DNA from: Eublepharis macularius
Lineage: Eukaryota; Chordata; Lepidosauria; Squamata; Eublepharidae
Reading direction: 5' to 3'
Length of the DNA stretch: 64,000 nt
Assembly: GCF_028583425.1 (NCBI RefSeq)
Contig: NC_072792.1
Coordinates: 10,032,176 to 10,096,175, forward strand
Part shown: one piece after another, positions 19,874 to 32,299 of the stretch
How the letters are laid out: every line of letters begins with the position of its first letter
Numbering within the stretch: the first letter of the stretch is position 1
Notes under the pieces: model-generated
Database searches by the model: none
Told to the model about the DNA's origin: nothing
Seen by the model: only the letters and a program-made list of their open reading frames with translations
Program-made: the position numbers and the translations under genes

Positions 19874-20100
19874 CAACTTGCTGGCTGGTCTGCCAGTCAC
19901 ACCTTGTGTTTTTCAACAGGTTGGTGTGAGGATCGAAAGAGGAAGGGAGAATCTGAGCTCTGTCCAAAAAGAGCAGAATGTCAGGCACTCACTTTGCAAT
20001 ATGTGGAAATGGCTTTGCTGGCAAGTATCAAGGTTTTCCCTTTGGGGTGTAGGTCGGCCACCCTTTCTTCATCCGGCCTTTAACAGCAACCTGACACTCA

Positions 20101-20334
20101 GAGCAGAACCACAAGTGACAAAAGGCACAGGTTGGAGACTTGTCAGCTTCCCTCAAGTTTTGATGGGAAATGTAGGCAGCTTGGCAGAATGTTGGACAAG
20201 TGACAGTTGAAAAGTCCATTGGACAGCAGTCACAGTGCCACGCTGCAAGACTAGGATGCCTACATTTCCCATCAAAACTTGAGGGAAGCTGACAAGTGTC
20301 CAACCTGTGCCTTTTGTCACTTGTGGTTCTGCTC
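20101..20334. mobile_element. GAGCCAAG foldback MITE (GAGCAGAACC variant)
   Basis: Termini GAGCAGAACCACAAGTGACA pair with the far end. The left arm carries an extra 'cagaatgttggacaagtgac' segment. TCA flanks both sides (20098-20100 and 20335-20337). Confidence 0.8.
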
Positions 20335-21274
20335 TCAGAAATGAAGCAAATGGAACTTTTTAATGACATCGGTGTCTACTAGAGATAAACATTTTTACTT
20401 CTTTAATTTCAGTGTGTCTGGTGGTGGTTAAAGGCGCAGGATCTGGGCCAGAAAATGGGTGGAAAACTTACTGTTCCGTGCTGAGGAAGAAAAGATTTTG
20501 GGGGGAGGTCACGATAAAGATTAGGATTGTTCTATCCCATAATCTCAGTAGATTCAGACCAGAGCAAAGCACTTATTCGCAGAATGCCTAATTAACTTGT
20601 GGGTTTGGCCACCACGCAGTGTTGTCATGGCTGCTCATTGCGATTGTTTTAAGGGCTCTTAGTCTTTAACGCTCACCAAGAATTCGACAGGAAGTGGGAT
20701 GGAGGAGTATTATGGGTGGGCAGGGGGAGGCTTTTTGCTCCAAGCAGGGAAGGGACATGCATGTTTGTTTCCTGCTTGTTCAGCGTAAGAGTAGAGGAGG
20801 AACAAATATTTATTTTAAGGGCCTGAGGGACGATTCCAGGGCCTGAGGTTTGATCCTCAGGATGGGGTGAGCAATATAAAAATCAACGATTGTTCCCTGG
20901 CGATCAGAAGCCATGGCAAGTGAGGAGAAGGGCCGTCGAAGAGCTCAAAGGCCCCCGAAGGTTTCTGTCTCCTCAGTTAAGAATCCCTGTATTAGGCAAA
21001 CTTAGAGAGCAGAGGCCGATCGGTGGCTGTTAGCCACCATACTTGAATGGAACTTCCATGTGAAGGAGCAGGATACCTCTGAATGCCAGCTGATGGGTGC
21101 AGATTATTTGGGAGCTTATTTGGGACCTTCCAGAGGCCTCTGTTGGAAGCAGAACACCGGATCAAGCAGGCCTTTGCTCTGTTTCTCCTCTTGAACAATT
21201 CCATTCTTAATCCTACCTCAGTCTCTTGGAGATGGATTTTCTCCCATTTCCTTCAAACCCAGGCACACTTGCAT

Positions 21275-21722
21275 GTAAAATTTATTTATTATTTATTTAT
21301 TAGATTAGATTTTTAGTCCGCCCTTCCCGCCAGACGGGCTCAGGGCGGGATACAGCATTTCAGATTACATAAATACAGCTAAAAACAGATAAAACAGTAT
21401 ATAAATAACATTAAAACAACTTTATACAATGCAGCTTCTCTTCAGATGGCGACGATAAAATACTACTTTTCAAGCCCTGGCTCATATGTGGGGTGGTGGG
21501 CAGATCTTTAGTGTGGCCGGTGGGGCCCAACCTAGCCTCCGCCATATGCCTGGCGGAACATCTCTGTCTTACAGGCCCAGCGGAAAGATAATAAATCCCG
21601 CCGGGCCCTGGTTTCCTCAGACAGAGAGTTCCACCAGGTCGGTGCCCGGACCGAAAAGGCCCTGGCTCTGGTAGAGGCCAGGCGGGCCTCCCTTGGGCCA
21701 GGGACCACCAACAGTTGTTTAT
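21275..21722 (-). mobile_element. LINE 3' end (CR1/L2 group), reverse
   Basis: A TTATTTATT tail is followed by 'gcccttcccgccagacgggc', then 'ggcggaacatctctgtctta' and 'gagttccaccaggtcggtgc'. The order matches 42425-43135. No intact ORF remains. Confidence 0.55.
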
Positions 21723-23440
21723 TAAATCACCCCCTCCCTCAGTGTGGGGGTAACTGCAGTAATTTCGTATGAACAAGAAAGAGGCTTTTTGAGAAAAACA
21801 CGTCTGGCAAACAAGCCGAGCTTCCTTTTCCTCCCTGTTTCCGAAACAAAGATGAAAGGATTGATGGATAAAGGGAAATCTGCAAATAGAGATTCTTTAA
21901 AGCGACACAACAGCATTTGTTGAAAAGTATCTACATACGCCATTTGTGCTGTGGATCACAGAGAATATTTAGGATGGTCCTTGTGATGCGCTGCAGAGAG
22001 GTTTGTTAATATAGCGTGAGCAGAGGCTGAATAAGACAAGCGTGGCTACCACTTTTTATTGAACACCGGCAACAACAAAAAGCCCTGTTTACAAGGAACT
22101 TTCAAGCTGAGAATTGCCGGGGTGTGTTGTAGTAGCAGTCCTGTAGCATTTGAAGATAAAGTACAAATCATGGGTAATGCTTCCAGGCACCTGATGTTTA
22201 CAATGTGTCAACAGATTACTGTCAAATCCCAATGCAACCTCATCACCAGGTGTTCTAGTAGCATCTTGAGGGGGGAAGAGAAACCCCATAAGCCGTTTCT
22301 CTGTTGTTTGGCTAGATGTTATTGCTCCATTACTTGCTTTAAGAAACTTGAGTGTTTTTACTTTGAGAAACTTCAGTTGGGCTGGAGGGCACTGAAAAAG
22401 AAAAAAGAAGAGAAATGTTTTTCGACGCTGCTCGTGTGTTGAACATCAGAAGAATCCAATATCATAAGAGGCACATTTTTAAAAAAACGTTCCCCCCCCC
22501 CCGCATCTGTCATAAGTGTAGCAATTTTCTGTTAGTGGAGTTAATGAGATTAGCTAAGCAAGTGGAAACACGGGCTCATAATTGTTTGTTTTCGAAAGAA
22601 AAATCCTCCAGACAAGAAAAGTCTCAAGAAATCCTGCTTTGCAATCTCAAGCAAGTCCATCTGGAAGTAAAAAGTTCTAGAACGTACACCCTAGTAGAAG
22701 TCCAGAAGGTTTGAGTGAAATAGCTGCAACGGTCTGTAAAGTAAAAATGTGGAAGATGCTACATCTCACGACTGGGAAATTGCTCCTACTCAGAGAGGCA
22801 CACCCGCAAATTGTAAGATTAGGGGCAAAAAAACACCAATATGACCAGGAACGGCTCAAAGGATTTTGTTGCCTCAAGCAAAGTACAGTCATTTCCCTCC
22901 GTGGACTGTATTACCCCTATTGGCTGCCCAAGCTAGGCCCTTCCAGTGTTGCAGAATCTGTCCAGTAGCCCTGCAAGCCCAGAAGGAGAAGTCTGTCTCC
23001 CTTGCCTGTATTGCTGGGAGAGAGCCCCTATGGTGCACCAATCGTCTTCCCTGCCGTGCACCAGTAGTTGCTTGGGTGTTGTGCCAGAGATTATGACATG
23101 TTTAGATGATTCTATATACATTTATTTATTCAATTTATACCCCAACTTCTTCCCTGATGGGAACCCGACGAGGCTTTCATTTTTCTCTCCTCCATTTCAT
23201 CCTTCCAACAACCCTGCGAGGTAGGTTTTTGTTAGACAGTGTTGGACACAATTACAGCAGATACCCCTGTGACTTCATTGCCTTTTTCATAGCGTATTAT
23301 AATACCTTATCACTTGAGAGCATTGCAGAAGCTTCACGTTTGTCTGTACAACAGTCCAGTTAGGTGGATCAGTGTGGTCATCTTCTCATTGTAAGGAGAT
23401 GGGGGCTGGGCTAAAGTCATCGCAACAGATCTGTTCCAGA
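21723..23440. other. Mostly unique intron
   Basis: Nothing coding is supported. A poly-C tract is at 22493-22502 and a SINE scrap at 23120-23225 ('aacaaccctgcgaggtaggt'). Confidence 0.4.
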
Positions 23441-23441
23441 T

Positions 23442-23665
23442 TAGGTTCGCCAGTTCCGAGTTGGGAAGGTTCTTCCGATTAGGGGATGGAGCTTGGGAAA
23501 GACGGAGGGAGCTGCGGAGCAGAGGGACCTGAGCAGGGTATATAATGCCTCAGAGTCCGGCCTCCAAAGTAGCCCTTTTCCACCCAGGGGAACTGATCTC
23601 TCTAGTCTGGAGATCAACTGTAATTCCAGGAGATCTTCAGCCCCCACTTGGAGGTTGGTAACCCT
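23442..23665 (-). mobile_element. GTTGCCA-type element, full length, reverse
   Basis: It starts TAGGTTCGCCAGTTCCGAG and ends GGAGGTTGGTAACCCTC. It carries the reverse landmarks 'ggggaactgatctctctagt' and 'tgtaattccaggagatctt'. Confidence 0.65.
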
Positions 23666-24579
23666 CTCCAAACAGTTTATGGGGCAGTCTGAGTCTGGGC
23701 GGGGGGGGGGGTATCCCCTGGTTGGGGGGGGGATATGGTGTTTTGGGACTGGTTTTCATGCTTTTATTTCTATTGTTTTCAACCCTTGTTTTATAATATT
23801 GTTTTTACGTCGTTGTCACTCACCTTGGATGCATGGGAGAAAGGTAAATATTATTTTTAAAAATCAGGTTTGAGAACTCGCAGTTCTCCGGCCTCATTTT
23901 CTGGTCTGCCAAGGCTTGGCAAGCGCAGTCCACTGCAGCAGAAACAAAGCATTTATTCTGGTGTGTCTCAATGCCTACCTGGCGGACTGTGTTTTAACTT
24001 TACAGACCTCTGTTTGTGCTCTGAAAGCAGCCACGGGATCCCCAGCGGGGACCGCAGCCCTCTAAGGAAAGGGGACACCCCCACTCCCCTCTACAGCTGG
24101 CATTACGTTCAGGGGGCGTTGCTGGGTTGGCTTCAGTTGTGCCGCTCCTCTTGGCAGAGTCTGCGGCATTCTCCGAAAGCACAGGCTGTCGCTTGCAGCC
24201 TGGATGAGAGGGAAAACACACACAGCCGCTCCGAGGTGGGCCTCGGGGCTTTAGGCGGCACCCCTGGCTGACTGCTTTTGAAGGTGGGGGGAGTTTCAGA
24301 AACAATTTGCTGGGATATGGGAGACGGATGTTCAAAGAGGTGTCGGGGGACTCACAAAGCCCTTTGGATCTTGCCTGCCATTTCTTCCTATCTAAACCTC
24401 AGGTTTTGATTCGGTCCGACTTAATACTGTGGCACTTCTCAGCTGTGGAGGCAGGTCCGCTTGTTTATAACCCGATCTTATGTACATCTTCTCTCCTACC
24501 CAATTCATTCTAGTGAAAGGAACACCTCTGTTACTTTCTACTGTTACTTTTTACTCTAACAGTAACACCTCTGTTAGTC

Positions 24580-24650
24580 TCTCGCCATGAAAACCCCACC
24601 AGGGGTCGCCATAAGCCAGCTATGACTTGAGGGCATAATTTCATTTGCCT
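24580..24650 (+). repeat. 5S-Sauria SINE tail
   Basis: 'gttagtctctcgccatgaaa' and 'ccataagccagctatgactt' form the SINE 3' half with the BovB-like end. The head is missing. Confidence 0.55.
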
Positions 24651-24849
24651 TGACCTGGATGTGGATAAATGAAGTAAATAAATACGTGGCTGAGAGGATT
24701 TGATCGGTAGCATTGTGGTGTTATGTCTGATGTGGTGATATCAGAACGCTTAGACAATTCAGCAAGTCACAGCGGTATAAACAGAATCAACGTCCGTCAC
24801 TTACCTAAGGAGGGACCATGGCTCATTAGCAAAGCATCTGTTGGGCATG

Positions 24850-25065
24850 AAAATAGCCCAGGTGAGCTTGATCTCATCAGATCTCAGAAGCTAAGCAGGG
24901 TCGGCCTTGGTCAATAATTGGAGGGGAGACCATCATCAAAGATCAGGGTTGCACAAGCAACCAATGGCAAGCCACCTCTGTTAGTCTCTTGCCATGAAAA
25001 CCTCAGCAGGGGTTGCCATAAGTTAGATTTGACTTGAGGGCACTTTCCACCACCACCACTTAGCA
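24850..25065 (+). repeat. 5S-Sauria SINE, nearly complete
   Basis: The head 'cagatctcagaagctaagca' with 'gggtcggccttggtcaata' matches the 5S rRNA internal promoter region. The body includes 'atggcaagccacctctgtta'. The tail 'ataagttagatttgacttga' is shared with BovB LINEs, which are known to mobilise this SINE class. Confidence 0.8.
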
Positions 25066-25198
25066 TTAATGTGGCCCCTGAGACTGTTCACAGAACTTTA
25101 TGTGTGCTACGTCATGACAATCCTTACAACAATCCTGAAAGGTAGACTAATATTATTATACCTATATAGCAGATGGATATCTGAAGTGGGCTTCCCTC

Positions 25199-25293
25199 TA
25201 GGGTTTCCAACCACCAGATGTGACCCAGATTGTTCCTGGAATTACAATGGATCTCCAAATGACAGAGATCAATTTCCCTGGAGAAAATGACTA
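25199..25293 (+). mobile_element. GTTGCCA-type element, 5' half
   Basis: It starts AGGGTTTCCAACCACCAG and continues to 'gagatcaatttccctggaga'. The 3' half is absent. Confidence 0.55.
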
Positions 25294-25885
25294 ACAAATA
25301 CTTTGTTTGCACCTCTTATGATTTGCCAAAATTATCATCCCCACCAGCTTCCGGGAAGGTGTGAACATGTCATACACTTTCTGGTGTCAAAAATCTACCC
25401 CCGTAACTCAGAACCAGATCTCCAGCCTCTGGATCCATTTATCCCAATTGGGGCCTAGCACTGGGTGGGAATCATGGGCATCAAAAGAGGGGCATACTGC
25501 AAGGGCAGTCCGGATGGGCTGTGCCTTGTTCTAAAGGCCCAAACCCAGGAAAATATCCTCTCTCTCGCCATGTTTGAATCTTACAACGAATGCAAGGAAA
25601 ACCTGCTTGTAAGAAAGAGCCAGTGCCATTCACTTTAAGAATGAAAATGGAGACCAGTATCTGGGTAAATGTGTGGTTTCCATCATATGTTTAGCTGTAC
25701 GTGCATTGAACAGAACATGAGGATTATTAGCCTACCAGAGTCCTTCAAAGCAGCTTGCTTAGATTCGGTTTACCCTGAGCCATTTAAAAAAAACCTGGTT
25801 TGGAGCTACTCAAGACTCTGGTATCCTGAACATGAAATTGCCACCTGGAGATTACGTGTGTATCTTAATTTTCACCCTGACCTGG

Positions 25886-25972
25886 GTAGCCCAGGTGAGC
25901 CTGATATCGTCAGATCTCAGAAGCTAAGCAGGGTCAGCCTTGGTTAATAATTGGATGGGAGACCTCAGGTGA
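25886..25972 (+). repeat. 5S-Sauria SINE head
   Basis: 'cgtcagatctcagaagctaa' and 'ggttaataattggatgggag' are 5S-derived. The copy ends after 'gagacc' and lacks the tail. Confidence 0.7.
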
Positions 25973-27373
25973 AGTCGCAGAGGCAGTTTGAACGCACGTC
26001 CCTTTAGGCACCATCTGGACAAATGATGAAACGCTCTCGAGCTGTGCAGTTATTTAGTTTGTGAAAAGTTCCCTGAAGAACGCTCAAGTCTTTGGGGACA
26101 CCTGAAGCCAATTTGCAAATCCCTCCTGCATTAAGCCACGGATGAGGAAACCACAAGAAAGCTGTCTTTGGACCACTCTGGTCATTTGTGCCAGGGTAGG
26201 CTTGGACTTGGACCAGAAGCTTGCTGGTGTCTATGTGGAGCCCCCTCGGCGTGAACCCCTTGAGTTACAGAGTCAAGGGAGAAAGGAATAGATTTGTCAG
26301 CTCCGTCAGTCCACTCCTCGCCAACATGGAGAGTTCGGCAATTCCTCCTGGCCTCGGCTGTCAGTCTTTCCTTTTTCAGGTTTTGCTCTGGACAGATGCA
26401 GAAGATCTTTAATTGGATCCTCTGATGGCTCCCCCCCACCCCCGCACCTCAACAGCCTCGTTTTGGATTGGGACCGCTGCCTTGGCCGTCGAAGCGAGAT
26501 CTGCTGCTGCGCCGTTTCCCTGATCATAATTCTTCCCTGAAGCTGTTGTTGGGAAACAATCAGTTGTTGCTTTTTTTTCCCTAAGAGTTTTCGGAGAGAG
26601 CTTGTAAACACTGAACAAGTTGCAAATTAAGCTGAAGGGAATTTGCTCAGCACTTGCTCAGATAAATTCATTCTGTTACCTTGCTGGCGTGGTTTTTTTT
26701 TTTGGTCTTTGTTGTGCCCTTAAGGCTGTCTCTGGGCCACCCTCTCTGTCCCCTTACGGCTCAGGTTGCTGCCATGAAGGGGACGCGACATGCAACAGAA
26801 TTCTGACTTCTGTAAAGGTACAGAAACCTTTTCACAGTCTTGATAGCAAGCAGTACAATACATCACCGGATCCCTGGCCCAGAGTCCCCACGCTCCCAAG
26901 CCTCCCTTGTGAGTTTGTCATACAGGCTCATGTTTCTCCTTCCTTCTTCATTTAATTTCCTCATCTCTCTTGTATTTAGCTGCCTTACCTGTCTACGTAA
27001 ACTCTTCCTCCCCTACTGTCTGCGTGAGGTCACACAAAACTCAACCATTTCTCTTCAGAATTTAGAATGTTCCTGAACCTTCAGTGACATCACAGCAGTC
27101 CAGCCAATTGCTTCCACTGCTACCACATTCTGGCTGAGAACCTTACCTTACTGATCATGTTGCTGCAAGATAATAAACCCAGAAGGAACCTACTCCTTTT
27201 TGGAGAATGGCAGGTTAATGATGCGTTTGAAATGAAAGCCCCCCCTCATTAAATTAGCTCTGGTGCCATTGACTTCCTAGAGACAAAGAGCCATTTTGTG
27301 TGCTGAAAATGTCAGCTGCTAAAATTATTTCTAGACTTAGATGCTCAAGCTGGTCTATGTGGCAAAATATCAT
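25973..27373. other. Unique intron
   Basis: No gene or clear mobile element. Short A/T and pyrimidine runs occur at 26571-26579 and 26692-26703. Confidence 0.4.
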
Positions 27374-27460
27374 GCTGAGATCTGTCCCTGCCCCAACCCC
27401 CTTCCTAAGCTCCACCTCCAAAATCTCCAGGAATTTCCCAACCCAGACTTGGCAACCCTA
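27374..27460 (+). mobile_element. GTTGCCA-type element, 3' half
   Basis: 'aaatctccaggaatttccca' through 'acttggcaaccctag' is the family's 3' terminus. The 5' half is missing. Confidence 0.55.
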
Positions 27461-27649
27461 GGGCCTGTAGAGAGTATATTCTGGAGTCTGCTGGTGGGAT
27501 TTACCACGCTGGGTGGAGATCAGACTCTGCGCCATTGGGATGGGGAGTTCAGGTTTTGCCTCTACTGAGAACATTGCAGAACATGCGTTTTGTCTCATAG
27601 ATAGAATGCAATTGAGATCTTCGTTGGCTTGATCTGCATCTTCTCTCTC

Positions 27650-27836
27650 GGGTTGCCAACTCTGGGAAATTCCCAGAGATTCAGGGGTAAAGCCAGAGGA
27701 GGGGCTATGTAAGGATGTGATACCATAGATACTATACCAAAGCAAGCGCTTTCTCTGGGGGAACTGATCTCCGTTGCATGGAGATCGGTTGTTATTCCGG
27801 GAGAGCTCCAGGCTCCGCATGGAGGTTGGCAGCCTT
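27650..27836 (-). mobile_element. GTTGCCA-type element, reverse
   Basis: It runs from GGGTTGCCAACTCTGGG to GGAGGTTGGCAGCC, with the landmarks reversed. It supplies the first codons of a 197-aa open frame that I consider a chance ORF. Confidence 0.6.
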
Positions 27837-28391
27837 ACGCCCTACCCAGAGCTCATTTCTTAGTGAGAGGCGAGTGCCCTTGACTTTTCCAGATTATGAG
27901 CAAGCAAGAGAACATTGGGAAAATGGCTCTTTTATACACAGTGCAAAGTGTAGTTGGAAACACCATAAATTTAAGCGGAGTGGAAGACGTACTTTGAATT
28001 GCACAACGTTATCTCGGCATTGGGTCATTTCTCCTGTACTCTTCCTTGATTTCTCTGACTTCCTCAAAACAATTCACCCAGCCTCTTTTCTTAATGATAA
28101 AATGGAGTCTCGGAAGAGGGACGCGGATGCTGAAGTTGTAGGAATGTTCCCTGTGGATCTGTTTAGCGCTAAACCAACCCTACTTGGGTCCATTTCCTTC
28201 TCAGAGCCTCTCCTTGATGCTGCCACCTCCTTTCCAGATTTACTGATTCAACTGACGATGGCAGGGAGACTAAATCTGGCAGTTGTGGGACATGACAGTT
28301 TAAATTTCACACATAGCTTTGAGAGTGCGGGCCACAGGAACGATGGCAAATACAGTTGCCGTGGTTTCTGAAATCCCAGTAAGCTGGTACA

Positions 28392-28600
28392 TAGGGTTGC
28401 TAACTCTGGGTTGGGAAATTCCTGGAGATTTAGGGATGGAGGCTGGGGAGGGCAGGTTTGGGTAGAGGAAGGAACTCAACAGACATGTGGTGCCATGGAG
28501 TCTGAACCAGCCATTTCCTCCAGGGGCACTGATCTTTGTTTTCTGAAGGTCAGCTATGTTCCCAAGAGATTGACTGCCCTCCCCCAGAAGTTGGCAACAC
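28392..28600 (-). mobile_element. GTTGCCA-type element, reverse
   Basis: It starts TAGGGTTGCTAACTCTGGG and ends GAAGTTGGCAACAC. All reverse landmarks are present but diverged. Confidence 0.65.
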
Positions 28601-28661
28601 TGCTTGAACATATTTACCCTAGGGTCCAACATCCGTCTACCATTTTCTCTTGCCTCAGTAT

Positions 28662-29074
28662 GAGTCTGTCTACAAGAGACACCTTGGCCTGTGTTTGTCA
28701 AGTGTAGGGAGATGCAGTGTTAGCTGGGAAGTGTAGTTTAAAAAGACAGAGCTGGCGGAGATCGCTCCACAGAGGGTTTGTTAATTTCATCTTCACTCTC
28801 TCAAAGCTCTGTCAATTTCACCTCTGGAATTGCAATCAGAGGGCAATGAGGAATGGAAATGGGCTGGAGCAGCCTTCCAGAGCCAGGCTTGGACCTGGGG
28901 AGGTTCTAATGGGCTGAAGTTTCCCTTCTGGCATTTCACAGCCCCTTCTCACAGCTCCAGTGTATCGCCTTTGCCCTGCCGCTGGCTCTGTCTTTTTAAA
29001 CTATCCTTCCTGGCTAACATTGCATCTCCCAACACGTGTTCTTCACGTGCCAGATGTCTCGTGCAGAGAGACTC
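28662..29074. mobile_element. GAGTCTCTC foldback element, diverged
   Basis: Termini GAGTCTGTCTACAAGAGAC and GTCTCGTGCAGAGAGACTC. The inner pairs 'gtttaaaaagacagagctgg' and 'tggctctgtctttttaaact' are reverse complements. The flanks TAT and TAA suggest a decayed TTA/TAA duplication. Sister of 39642-39981. Confidence 0.65.
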
Positions 29075-29783
29075 TAAGTGTGAGGAAGTAAAGGGGCTAA
29101 CGTGTCAGGCAGCCTAATCCTGATTCCATCGCGAGTGCAGTGGTGTCGATTTGGATCTGGTTTTAAAATCAGAATAATTGAGGACGCCCAACAGACATTG
29201 TACAAAGTAATCCAAATTAAACGGGCCCATTCTGAACGTATTGAAGGCATGTTAGCGTTTCCACCTGTTACTAATCCTATAATTTTATGGGAAAGGAGTG
29301 GCATAAAGATATGATTTGCAAAACTGAGCCCTTAATCTCTTCTTGTTACCAGATGTTCTTTTTAGCCTTGTCTCCTTTGATCTTAAACTTATTTTACATA
29401 GTGTTTGCCTTTTGTAATTGAAGGGGAAAGTTATACCGATACGTCCTTTACAAGTGGCGTCTATAGAAGCTTCAGAATATATGAACATGGATTTGGGCTT
29501 ATTTACATTCTTGCTCCGAGTTACTTGTGAATTCTTTTCGCTGTGTCATTTACAAAGATATCTTCCTTAAGAAAATGCTCTCCCCCAGTGATGGGATGTT
29601 TCTAAAAGAGTGGGGAGTGTCTGGATGCATGCAATGAAAGAAAATTCCCTGTACTCACTCTAAAAATATATGTATTTAGCATCATTTAGATTCTTTTTTT
29701 AGAAAAGAATATAACACTTTTCTAACTTACATTAAATTGTTAAAAGTATATTAGCAGTAGTAGAAACAAAACAAAGTTGGATG
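29075..29783. other. Unique intron
   Basis: Nothing recognised; AT-rich toward 29640-29780. Confidence 0.4.
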
Positions 29784-29835
29784 TAGGGTTGCCAAGCTCC
29801 AAGTCCAGAATTACAATTGATCTCCAGACTACAGA

Positions 29836-30184
29836 TCCAGAGGAGTTCGCCATGAGTCTGTAGTAGCAAAATAGTAAAGAGTCCAGTAGCACCTTTAAGA
29901 CTAACCAACTTTATTGTAGCATAAGCTTTCAAGAGTCACAGCTCTCTTCGTCAGATGCATCTGTAGCATAAGATTTCGAGAGCCACAGCTCTCTTCGTCA
30001 GATGCATCTGTAACATAAGCTTTTGAGAGCCTCAACTCTCTTCATCAGATGCATCTGTAGCATAAGCTTTCGAGAGCCCCAACTCTCTTTGTCAGATGCA
30101 TCTGAGGAAGAGAGCTGTGGTTCTCAAAAGCTTATGCTACAATAAAGTTGGTTAGTCTTAAAGGTGCTACTGGACTCTTTACTA
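29836..30184. mobile_element. AGTCCAGTAGCACC-type foldback with 12-bp target duplication
   Basis: The insert is flanked by CCAGACTACAGA at 29824-29835 and 30185-30196. Its arms carry 'agtccagtagcacctttaag' and 'cttaaaggtgctactggact'. The centre holds four 47-bp direct repeats. There is no coding capacity. Confidence 0.8.
29916..30103 (+). repeat. Four tandem 47-bp units inside the foldback
   Basis: Units begin TGTAGCATAAG or TGTAACATAAG at about 29916, 29962, 30009 and 30056. Each ends CTCTTYRTCAGATGCATC. Units differ by a few bases. Other copies of this family in the window have one unit, so this is a local expansion. Confidence 0.8.
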
Positions 30185-30331
30185 CCAGACTACAGAGTTC
30201 CTTTGTCCCCTGGAGGAAACGGTACCTGCGGAGGCCGGACTCTCTGGCTGCCTCCCTTCCCCAGACCTTAGCATCCCCAGGCTCTGTCTCCAGGAGCTAG
30301 AGTTCCCAAGCTAGAGTTGGCAAGCCTAGTT

Positions 30332-31264
30332 GGGTGCCATCTCCAGTTTCAGTTTGTGCAAGTGTTTGGAGAAGGGAAGCTTTCAACATCTGCTCTTGGA
30401 GGTGGTCAAGAGGAAAGGAATTGGCTTTACAATAATTGCTTATTGCTATTATTTATCTGCCGTATTCAGCCTAGCCCAATCAGCAGAGGTCTCTATAAAA
30501 AGGAGTGGGGGTTTCTAAGGCCAGGACGACATGCCAGGTGGCCAGGTGGCATTTCCGGTCCCACCTGCTGCGTCTGCCTTACTAAGTGGGGTCTGGAGGG
30601 GGCGGTTTGCAAATGGGGCTGCCGGGTCCGCCTGGGCAACCAGCAGGAGGTGGGGGGTGGGGTGTGTGACCGCCACGGTTGATGGCATTTCTAGGAATTT
30701 AGTTGTATTTCATTGATGGTAGCAGCAGAGTTACTTAGTCAGAAGCGTTTCACCCTAAACGTGCACTAATTAATCTTCACACAAATTGTAGAAAGATAGA
30801 ACTTACAGTTTTATTGAAGTAGATTCCATCCATAGCAATACCTTGGAGAAGAGGGAAAGAGTTCGAAGAGTCACTTTTCCTATGACTAAACCACGGCCTG
30901 AGATGGCAGCGAGGCTGAGGCCTGTGAGTGAGGCCTTCATGGCAGGAGCTTAGAGAATCACATCCTCCTTGGAAGACCATGAAGCAAGAGAGAGAAAGCA
31001 ATCTCCCAAGAGGCACAGAGACAAAGGAGGAGCCAGGAGGCGCCCCCACCTTAGACAAAGAGAAGCAGCTTACTTGGCTAGAGTTACACCCAGAGAGACA
31101 TGCAGCGCCCCCCCCTCCCCCCCATGTCCAAGGCATGCCGAGTCGCCCCTTACAACAGACATCACTTCTGCCATGCCCCGCAAGTGACAGCATCGTTCCA
31201 GGGCTGATGCTTTAACATTCAGCCCAAATCATAGTGGAAACGTATTTTCGGATGCTTGTTCAAA
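30332..31264. other. Intron without recognised gene
   Basis: Moderately GC-rich between 30520 and 30690. Nothing recognisable otherwise. Confidence 0.35.
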
Positions 31265-31877
31265 CGGCTGGCCCTGGCGCAGCGCCATTACTTCTGGGTC
31301 ATGCCAGAAGTGACATCCGTGACCGGGGCCATGGGCACATGCGCACCCATTTCCCCTAGCCTGCCTCCTCCTACCAGTCAGCTGGCAATTGATGGGCATT
31401 GCTGTTGGCAGGCACCTGGAAAGGCTGTTTGGAGAACAGGAGGTGCAGGCAGGTGGGGTCCGGACTGGCGTTCCAGCATGTGGAATGCTGTTTGCAAGAT
31501 GAAAAGGGTGGGCAGGTTAGGGTTGAGTTCTGTATAATGGCCGTTTGGACAGTAAAGTGGGATTGGTTGAGTGGTTTCTAGAGATGGGGCCATGCGATCG
31601 GTGACTTCTTGCGTGCTGATCTTCTACCCGAGAGAAATTCAGACTGCTCTCTCCTGTCTGTTAGAAGGTAGTTTTAATTGTATCTTGTTCAGAAGGGCAT
31701 TGAGGGATGAGGGAGCTGGGGACTTAATAGGGTTGCTGGTCAGCTGGCCATTGTGGGGACTGGAGGAGCAGGGACGTAGGGTGGGCACCATCAGTGCAAC
31801 GATGTCATGTCACTTCCAGGGGAAACCCAGAAGTGAAGTCGTGCTGGTCTAGGAATTCAGAGATTCCTAGAGAGGCA

Positions 31878-32036
31878 TGTAGCACCTTTAAGACTAACCA
31901 ACTTTATTGTGGTTAGTCATCAGAGAGCTGTGGTTCTCGAAAGTTTATGCTACAATAAAGTTGGTTAGTCTTAAAGGTGCTACTGGACTCTTTACTAGTT
32001 TGGAACTATAGACTAACACGGCTAACTCCTCTGGAT
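31878..32036. mobile_element. AGTCCAGTAGCACC-type foldback, short copy
   Basis: It is flanked by CTAGAGAGGCA (31867-31877) and CTAGAGTGGCA (32037-32047), an 11-bp duplication with one change. The left arm starts 'gtagcacctttaagactaac'. The right arm extends past it to 'gctaactcctctggat', so the left end is truncated. Confidence 0.75.
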
Positions 32037-32299
32037 CTAGAGTGGCACGATATCACTGCTGGGTTTTCCCTGGAAGTGCTGTAACACCATCTGGCCAACA
32101 ACACTTTTTTAGTTTATTTTTTACTGCTTGTTATTGCTTGTTATTGGAATGATGGCAAAATCTTAAACTTCTGTCTACTGCTCATAAGGTTAGGTGTCAG
32201 CAGGGCCCTTCTGATCTGTCCTGATTAGGAATTTTCTTCTCTCTTTAATCCCAGAATTTTGTTTTAATGATCTATTGAATTTTGCAGAGCTTTGAAGAA

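Larger units (their letters stand above)
29784..30331 (+). mobile_element. GTTGCCA-type element interrupted by another element
   Basis: The 5' part TAGGGTTGCCAAGCTCCAAG to 'gactacaga' (29835) and the 3' part from 30197 to GGCAAGCCTAG make one family member. They are separated by the insert at 29836-30184. Confidence 0.75.

Noticed and set aside
24850..25065. 5S rRNA gene
   Set aside because: Only the internal promoter part of 5S is similar. The rest is SINE body and BovB-like tail.
27778..28371. 197-codon plus-strand frame
   Set aside because: It begins inside a mobile element and has no recognisable domain. One ORF of this size is expected by chance in six frames of 64 kb.
29916..30103. 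CRISPR-like array because of regular 47-bp repeats
   Set aside because: The units are contiguous with no spacers and lie inside a eukaryotic mobile element.
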